Both the position numbers and the translations under genes were made by a program. Of a DNA stretch of 64,000 bases, positions 57,072-64,000 are shown piece by piece. The stretch is from Cutaneotrichosporon cavernicola. Lineage: Eukaryota; Basidiomycota; Tremellomycetes; Trichosporonales; Trichosporonaceae. The notes under the pieces are model-generated. The model had not been told where the DNA came from, made no database searches, and was given only the letters and a program-made list of their open reading frames with translations. Each line of letters opens with the position of its first letter. Within the stretch, counting starts at the first letter, position 1. The stretch covers positions 2,604,001-2,668,000 of the forward strand of contig NC_083393.1 in NCBI RefSeq assembly GCF_030864355.1, given 5' to 3'.

Positions 57072-57195
57072 GATGGGATTCAATTCCCAACGGTAATCAT
57101 CCTTTTGCAATTCGTATTGACGGTCAATGACTCACCTCCACCGGACATCTTCTCTGCCTTGTTTGGCTCCTCCCACTCATCCATCCGCAACAGAC

Positions 57196-58679
57196 ATGCC
57201 CGACACGGACCCAGACGCCGCCATCCCACTCCAGGAATGGCTTCAGCTCCTCCAGACCCACGGTGTTCCCATGCGCACGGCAATGGCACTGGCAGCCAAG
57301 GCGTGCGTCTCTCTCTCCACCGCGCTGATGGCAGCTACAAAGAGCACAACTCGCGTGCGAAATTGGCCAAGCTCCCCGTAACCCAGTTCGTGACCGACAA
57401 GGAAGGACGTAAGGCGGTAGCGGTAGCTCTACGTGCGCTGTCTAGTGGGCAGGTGAGACGCCTCATGAATAGGCTAATCCAGGCGACGAAGAAGAAGCGC
57501 ACGCGAGACGACGACCTCCTCCTCCCCCTCGAGCCGGCCATACGGGCGCTCCCGCAGAGTCTGGAATTCCACGAGATCCTAGACCCCGAGGTGCGCTCTT
57601 CCCATCTTTGCAGCTCAACTTTGTGGCTTTCTGGCAAGCTGACTCCAGCAACTGATCCCCGTGACGGTCACGGTCAACCGCGCGCCCGTCAAGACGGCGT
57701 GGGCGTACACCGTAGCCCGGCGGCTCGGTTTCGATGCACAGGAAAGCCTGAGCCTCGCACACGTGTACGTGCATATTGGGAGTATGAAGCATGCTCTCAA
57801 CCTCGGGAATATCTACGATGCCGCGCAGACGCGGGACGCAGAAGACGAGATTCGCGAGTTGCCCGGCGAGGCGGGGTATCGGCGTCCCGGGGCTCCTGGG
57901 GTCTCTCCGCAGAAGAGGGGATGGAGAGAGACGATCGAGAAGCCCGTCGGAAGTAGCCAGCCGTGGGTCATGTTGCTCGGGACAAAGTGGGTGCTACCTC
58001 TGTGTTGATTGGAAGGAAAGCTGACGCTAGGATGTATGCCAGCTGAAGGAGGGAGGAGGAGAGCTTACGGCAGCCCCGTCATCGAGCGACCGAACGGCAC
58101 TTGGCGCGCTATCCAGAAGGGCGTGCCGGTCGAACCTAGCGTTGTGCGTCGTCTGACTTGATTTCGCCAGCAATCTGAGCTGACCCCAGGGATATCTCTA
58201 CATCACCCGGGCACTCAAGGACTGCGCGCCCCACGTGCTGGGCGCAATGCAGCTTGTCGCCGACTCTTACGAACCCGAGGAACTCAACATTGCTGGCACT
58301 GCGATCTACGTTAGCCAGGAGACGGAAGTAAAGCTAATGGCAGAGCGCGTTTAAACCTGACGTCGTGGAGTGGGGACAGCGTGGAGGTGTTGCGGTCGCG
58401 GATATCTTGGACCAGATCAAGACCAAGGCGGGGGATGGAAAGGAGTCGGGCAAGGAGGCAGAGGAAGAGACAGAGGCGAATGACGACGCCGAGGTCAAGC
58501 CGCCAGCGACGAAGACCCCGGCTTCTCCTGGCTCGTCCCTCTCCCCAGCACCTAGTGAGAAGGAGATAGCACTCCACGCAGACGGACCACCCGGCAAGCG
58601 GCTGAAGGAGATGACGCTCGAGGAGTACGAGGCCATGCTCGACGAGGACTTCGACGCAGACCTGTACAATATCCCTTAG
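57196..58679 (+). CDS. Conserved fungal protein of unknown function
   Basis: Five or so exons from MPDTDPDAAIPLQEWLQLLQ. A 32-nt intron (57303-57334, gtgcgt to gctgatggcag) joins MALAAKA to YKEHNSRAKLAKLPVTQFVT. Then come GRKAVAVALRALSSGQVRRL, LIPVTVTVNRAPVKTAWAYT and RRLGFDAQESLSLAHVYVHI with GSMKHALNLGNIYD. A following exon has SPVIERPNGTWRAIQKGVPV, and the next GYLYITRALKDCAPHVLGAM and QLVADSYEPEELN. It ends with FKPDVVEWGQRG and an acidic tail (LKEMTLEEYEAMLDEDFDAD). I have the impression of a widely shared fungal family but know no function. No membrane segment. Helical and probably cytosolic or nuclear. Confidence 0.75.
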
Positions 58680-59050
58680 CCGCGGCCGCTTCGATCTAAC
58701 CTGATCTCGACTCTGTTCTTATCTCACACCTGTATCTGGCACCTGTAGACTGTGTATAATGTTCATCATGTAATATGTATGGTGCGGAACGAACCTCCGC
58801 CCTGCACAGAAACGGCCGAGGCCAGCAGGCGGGGTCAGAAATGCACCGCTCATTATCCCGAGAATGGCTTGACCGCGCGCCGTGACATTCCAGAAGGGAG
58901 GCGCGAGGGAGGTCGGCTCAGACACAAGTGCGACACGAGCGTCCACGCCAATATTCTCGGTGGAGGGGGAAGGGGATAGAGGTGGGTTTGGTGGAATTAG
59001 TAGCAGTGTCAGTAGGGCCGCGCCCGGTGCTATAGCTACATGCATCAATG
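58680..59050. other. Convergent 3' spacer
   Basis: 371 bp between two convergent stop codons. A purine-rich tract (ggtggagggggaaggggatagagg) lies near 58959-58982. No gene. Confidence 0.45.
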
Positions 59051-61462
59051 TTACCTCCCCGTCTGTAGGAACTGGACGAGGTTTGGCGGCAACTCCTTCG
59101 CCACCGCGAGGACCTTGGCGCCCATCTCGTCGCCACCACCCTCGGACCACGTTTTGGCAAGCATAGGTCGGAGCGTAAGGCTGACTACCCGCGCCGTGAG
59201 GTCTTTGACGTCAAGGGCGAGGCGTCGCCACTGCCCGAGGTTGGCAAGCAGCTTGATTCGTCGGCGCACAAAGCGCTGCATCGCGCTCCGTGCGGCGGGG
59301 TTGTACGGCGGAGCGCGTGTCGCTATCGGCCCCGCCGCACCAGCAACTGCTGTGGCCAGTGAGGCTATGTGTGATGAGTAGACGCCGATCACGCAGCGCA
59401 CGAGGTCCTGGTATTTCCTGTGGTCCTCACCTAGAAGCATTCCGACAAAGTCGACGACGTCGCGGAGCTTGCGTGTCTGCCTCGCTGAGTAGGGGTCGTA
59501 TTTCTCGAGGGCACTGAGCAGGTTCGGGACAACGAGCTTCGAGACCATCTCGACAGCTTGGTCGCCCTCGGGTGCGACGTCGGGCTCGAGATCCATCGCG
59601 TCATCGTCATCGTCGTCTTCCATTCTCGGTCGCGAGTACTCGTACAACCCGCGGTACCACCTGAACGAATCGAGCGTCGCGTCACTCTGAATGTCAGCTC
59701 GATCACGTCCACCAGCCAGCAGACTTACTCGTACTGGATCCCAGCCAACCATCTCACCGCGCGCCCAAAACTCCCAAGCCTGCACGAGCGACAGGCCGCC
59801 GAACGCGCCCTCGTACTCCTCCGGATACCGCTTGCGCCATTCGGCGAAGCGCACAGCAGCGCCAACCTCGGGATCGCGCAAGTCTTCCGCCTTGACGTCC
59901 TCGAGCAGCCCATGGACGCGGCGTTCGATTTCATGCTGCGCGGCCTCGTAGTCATCCGCAAGGTCGCCGTCAAGCTCGTCGTCGGTCGAGAGACCGTCGT
60001 CGTCTGGCGCAGCTACGATACCTCGCCTCCTGGCGCGGCGATCGGCGTGGGCTTGCCTACGGATCTTGCGCGCATCCGAATTCGGTGCACTCTCGCTCGC
60101 ACTCTGCTCCTCTGGCCGTGTCTGGTTCGCAGCTACACCGAGCACGAGCGCGAGATCGTCCGAATCGTCGCCGGCCCGCCTGACGGAGATGCGTTCGGCG
60201 CGTTCCTGCGCGAACCGGTTCGCATCCTTCTCGATCACGTCCAGCAGCGGCACTTTCTCCTCGAGGAAGTGGCCCAGCGTCTCGACCCAACCCTGGAATT
60301 CTTCGACCCAGGCTCGCTTGCCCTCTGTGCTCTCGACCTGCTTGCGAAGGTCGCGCTCCTGTTCTTCGAGAAGAACAAGTTCCCTGGTCGCGTTCTCCAG
60401 GTTGCGTTCGTGTTCCTCCGTTGTCGCCTTAAGCGCCGCCATGCGCTGCTCTATCCGACCGACGGCAGAGCTGATGGTTGGCACTGGTCTGGACGCGGGG
60501 ATAGGTGTTGGGATATACCCAGCAGTCTTGACCTTCTGAGGCTTCGGTGCGTCCTGCTGCACACCACCGCGCTCAACGAGGCTGCGTTCCCACTCCCGCG
60601 TCTCCTCATCCGACTCGCTCTCCATCTCGCTGGTGTCAGCAAAGGACATCTGCCCCTAGTAGACTCACTGGTCCTCGATCAGCTCTCCAATCTCGCCTTT
60701 CAACCGCTGCGCCGCCCGCTTGTTCGCGTTCTTGCCGAGGTATAACCGGTCGTTGGCGCCTGTGTAGTCCGCCAGGTCCTCATCCCCGTCCTCGCCCTCG
60801 TCCTCCTCGCGCATCAGGCGGGATTCGGGATGCGGCTCCTTCCCCAGCGAGATGAAGTCCTCGCCGGGCTCGATGCCGTGACGCTTTGCTTCGACCACCG
60901 CTTTGCGTCTATTCTTAGCGGCCGCGATGGCCACTGGGTCGGGGATCCCCGCGGCGCTGTCTGCGTCGATGACCGACGCGTACTTGTCCCGCGCAGCTCG
61001 GCTGAGGTTCCCCGAGTCGTCGTCGTCGTCCGCCGCCGGCGCACGCGTAGGTGTTGCGGCTTTCAATTCCGAGAGGTACTCGGCTGAGTAGGATTGGGAG
61101 GAAGACGCGGCAGCAGCTTGTGATGACGCGATCGGCGTGCTCGCGCGCAGCGCTTGCGAGAGCAGCGACTTCTTCTGCTTGAACGCGGTTGAAGAGTCGC
61201 CAGACTGTTGTTAGCCAGTAACTCGGAAGGCCCAACTCACGTCGACATCTCCAGCGAAGCTCAATCTCCCACCTTTCCCCTTCATGCCCTTCTTCTTCGC
61301 TTTGACGCGGTTCAGGACGGAGCCGGCCTCGTCCTCGCCGCCTTCTTCGGCCGCAGCCGCACCAGATTCAGCGAGCGGCGAGCTCGCAGCCGGCTCCTCA
61401 TCCTCAACGTCCCGCGTCCTCGCCCTGGCGGATGGGCGTGGCCGCGCCCTTTTGATAAACAT
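59051..61462 (-). CDS. PAXBP1/GCFC-type spliceosome-associated protein
   Basis: Homologue of GC-rich-sequence DNA-binding factor/PAXBP1 (Ntr2 counterpart in yeast), which works with the DEAH helicase of intron-lariat spliceosome disassembly. Start MFIKRARPRPSARARTRDVE (61462) is the usual basic opening. Then come SLLSQALRASTPIASSQAAA, TAYLSEL-like YSAEYLSELKAATP, GIPDPVAIAAAKNRRKAVVE, RHGIEPGEDFISLGKEPHPE and SRLMREEDEGED. A 39-nt intron follows ELIEDQ; an apparent ATG at 60649 lies inside it. The next part is a coiled coil (IEQRMAALKATTEEHERNLE). The GCFC domain has RYPEEYEGAFGGLSLVQAWE and WARGEMVGWDPVR..ATLDSF, with LANLGQWRRLALDVKDLTAR. An in-frame 42-nt intron lies at 59687-59728. Confidence 0.88.
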
Positions 61463-61559
61463 GGTGGTGAAGGGGAGATGATGGTTTTGTTTTGAGGTGA
61501 GTGACTTTGACGTTTCGGTGGCGAGCGGAAGCAAATTTGGGTGGCAACAGGGCTATGGG

Positions 61560-64000
61560 CTACATGAAATCAGCCGCTCCCTTCCGGCCGCCTCGCATAG
61601 GCGAAGGGTTGCGGGCTGCGGCTTCTTGCTGGCCGGGAGGTGCGGAGGTAGCGCCTCCTCGGGCGGCAGAGAGGGGAGTTGGAGCAGGTTCAGGCTGCTG
61701 GCCAGGGGCAACCTTCTCGACCCACACTCCGGCATCGTCATCCCTACGCGAGGGTTTAGATTTCTTCTTGGGTTTGACCGAGATTCCTTCGTCTCCGTCG
61801 TCCCCTACATCAAAGGACAACACGCCCTTCCGCTTTTTCTTCTTGTCTTTCTTCCTTTTCCCCTCATCGTCCTTCTTGTCATCACCGGCGCGACGGAACA
61901 CTGGCTTGAAGGTGTTATAGTCGAGCGGCCCTTCATCGACAGGGAATGGGTCCTTGGGCTTTTCATCCACAACCGCGACAGCTTTCGAGGTTGGTTCGTC
62001 CTCGTCCTCATCCTCGTCGTCGCTGGCGAAGATAGCTTTGAAGATGTCGATGCTGGGCTTGGTGTACGTGAGGATGTCGCGGCCCTGGTTTGCGTCATCT
62101 GCCATACCGACCTCAGCCAAACTGGTTGGGACGTGCTCTCCGTCCTCCCGTGAAGTCGGCATTGGCACATCGTTCTCCACCTCTGTCCCTGCCTGGTGAG
62201 TGAACTGCGATTCGAACGACATGGGCTCGACGCTTTGGAACGTGGTAGGAGTGGCTGTCCCGCTCTTCTCCCCCTCAGGCGGGCCATCGGGATGAGGATC
62301 GGTAACGTGGAAGCGGCGACACACAAGCTTGACGGGATAGAAGTTCTTCACAACGCGCGTCAGTGGCCCATAGTCTCCGTCATGTGCCGCCTGTTCCCTT
62401 GGGGTGAGATTCTGCTTCACTTCCACCTCCGTGTGCTGTGGCTTCGCGAACTCGACCGCTGCCTTGGATGGGTCGTAGAGGTGCAGTCCCGGCCGGGGCA
62501 CTTTGGAGTCGCTGTTGGAGAGAGACGTGCTACCGGACGCGAATCGTGACGACAAGGCGTACGACATCGGGCGGAAGATGCGCGCCGACTGTGCGAACGT
62601 CTCGAGCTCCTGGTTGATATCATCGACACTGGCGGACGGAAGAAGGGTGGGAAACGGCGACTTGGTGTTGTATGTCTGTGACCGCAGGTATGACCTGTAT
62701 CGCTCTTGCTTCTGCCCGTCGTCCGTGTATGGCATGAATCCTTGCAAAGCTGCAGAGGCCGTCCTTGGGGACAGTGGCGGGATGACCACGTCCGTAGCTC
62801 GTTCTGGTGGAAGCTCAGGCTCCGGCGCCATCGACAAGGATGGCAGTGGCACTGCCTTCGATTTAGCGGCCGCAGCAAATGCTTGAAGTCGTTCGCGATC
62901 CTTCTCCGAGATGTACTCCCACACCGATTTGGCGGCAGAAACTCGAGGCTCTTCTCCAAGGGCTTCGCCGCGCTGAATGTCAGCTCCAACCTCATTCTCT
63001 GTCCCTCACCTGCGCGTGCGAGAGCAGCCGTCCTGGTGCCCCGCGGGGTGTTTCGCCGTTCACTGTTCCCTGCAAAGGCTGTTCGTCCGACTTCTTCGCC
63101 GCGTCCCACACGGTAGTGGGGCTGGGCTTCCAATCACTTGCAATGTCAGGGAAAGCCCACCTATCTGTCAGCGTAGCTCCACCACTGCCACTCACCATGT
63201 CTCCTTGGGCACGCCCTTGGGATCCAACACGAAGCCAGTCAACACAGGTCGGCCATCGTGCCATCTGGCCGTGTTCGAACCAGAGCGCGCCTCATCTCCC
63301 CCGGATTCAGGGGCACCCGGCTGCCCAAGAACAATCGTTTCATCGCCGACATCCTCGTTATCGAAGACGTAGTGCGTCTGGTCCGTCGCGTCTGCACTGT
63401 AGGGGTCGTCATCGTCCTCTCCCGCCCCCCACGCTGCTTGTCAGCTTACAACCGCAATAAAATTCACTTGGTCGCTTTCGCGGAATCGCGCCCATCCCCC
63501 GTCCCTTCTGGTATCCCAGTCCCTCCTTATCGTCCTTTGCGCCGTAGACAAGCAATGTCGTATCACGAGGCGCGTACATGTGCTTGCTCGCCTCGGTTGA
63601 GTCGTCGGTCTCCGTCTCGAGGCCGGCACGCACACGCCCCAGCTTCCCCTGCTGTATCCTAAGCTTGCGTAGCGTCACACGGGGCCCGATGCCCTGCCCC
63701 GGTCGCCAGCCTAGCTTCTGCAGGATCGAGTGCCCAATTGAGGACTTGGCCGGGACAACGAGCGACTCGAGCGCCGAAGACAGACTGCAAGTAAGAATCA
63801 AAACACCTCCAAACTCACCTCTTATCGCCTAGCTCGCGCTCCCCCGCAAACGCGTCATGCTGGAACGTTTCGGTGTTCTGCAGCTGCCGGTCCTCGTTCA
63901 TTTGCTGCCGGTCTTCCTCGTCCATGAAGTCATCAGCGCTTTGCTGATAATTGGAGCGGTTCGAACGCGACGACTTGAAGGTGGACGGAGTCCATCCTGA
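61560..64000 (-). CDS. GPATCH1-type G-patch RNA-processing protein (5' end missing)
   Basis: Homologue of GPATCH1, a G-patch cofactor of DEAH-box helicases found in late spliceosomes. The gene enters at the right edge: the first residues seen, SGWTPSTFKSSRSNR and SADDFMDEEDRQQMNEDRQL, are the conserved DUF1604 region, so only a short N-terminus is missing. Next come FQHDAFAGERELGDKR, the G-patch SIGHSILQKLGWRPGQGIGP and VTLRKLRIQQGKLGRVRAGL. Further exons carry YGAKDDKEGLGYQKGRGMGA, TVLGQPGAPESGGDEARSG-type and GRPVLTGFVLDPKGVPKETW. The last exon has VWEYISEKDRERLQAFAAAA, ALQGFMPYTDDGQKQERYRS, MSYALSSRFASGSTSLSNSD and KSSPDIFKAIF-like PSIDIFKAIFASDDEDEDED. It ends in a basic RKDKKKKRKG and Arg/Gly tail. 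Confidence 0.9.

Noticed and set aside
60601..60649. ATG at 60649 as an independent start of the GCFC protein
   Set aside because: It sits inside a 39-nt consensus intron; joining around it links the N-terminal half in frame.
59558..60745. 395-codon plus-strand frame opposite PAXBP1
   Set aside because: Shadow of the GCFC coding sequence; the minus strand has the conserved domain and splice sites.

Overview
This window is nuclear DNA from an intron-rich, moderately GC-rich fungus. The gene set (long HMG-CoA reductase with sterol-sensing domain, velvet regulator, Mbp1-type APSES/ankyrin factor, Hsp12-like and Nhp6-like proteins), the tiny introns and the CTGAC-type branch points fit a tremellomycete basidiomycete, perhaps of the Trichosporonales. 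That placement is inference; no rRNA or mitochondrial marker is present. Genes are broken by introns of about 29-60 nt, so most models below join several exons. Many junctions were resolved by hand from donor (GTRNGT), branch/acceptor (CTGAC..CAG) and reading-frame continuity.

Layout. 1-8.2 kb, minus strand: an NFD/nodulin-like MFS transporter cut by the left edge, then HMG-CoA reductase. 8.2-19.4 kb: a tRNA-Lys, pyruvate dehydrogenase E1 alpha (-), a hypothetical protein (+) and a velvet-family regulator (-) with an extraordinary Arg-Asp-Pro-Arg repeat tail. 19.4-27.6 kb: an 8-kb stretch in which I see no credible gene. 27.6-41.6 kb: a Zn2Cys6 transcription factor, a small Cys/His protein, tRNA-Thr, a Pro-rich single-pass membrane protein, the Mbp1-like cell-cycle factor, an Hsp12-like stress protein with a TATA box and a perfect CRE, a GNAT acetyltransferase and tRNA-Trp. 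42-51.7 kb: COG7 diverging from an XLF/Nej1-like NHEJ protein, an Oca/Siw14-type pseudophosphatase, a repeat-containing hypothetical protein and Nhp6. 52.5-64 kb: choline/ethanolamine phosphotransferase, RNA polymerase subunit Rpb12, an L1-domain ribosome-biogenesis protein, tRNA-Pro, a conserved unknown, and two spliceosome-linked genes in tandem (PAXBP1/GCFC and GPATCH1, the latter cut by the right edge).

This looks like an ordinary chromosomal arm: housekeeping genes in short divergent or convergent pairs, with no secondary-metabolite cluster, no recognisable transposon and no rDNA. The most striking items are architectural: a predicted 2-nt micro-exon in RPB12, introns down to 29 nt with the branch point almost fused to the 3' splice site, and the large gene-free block.
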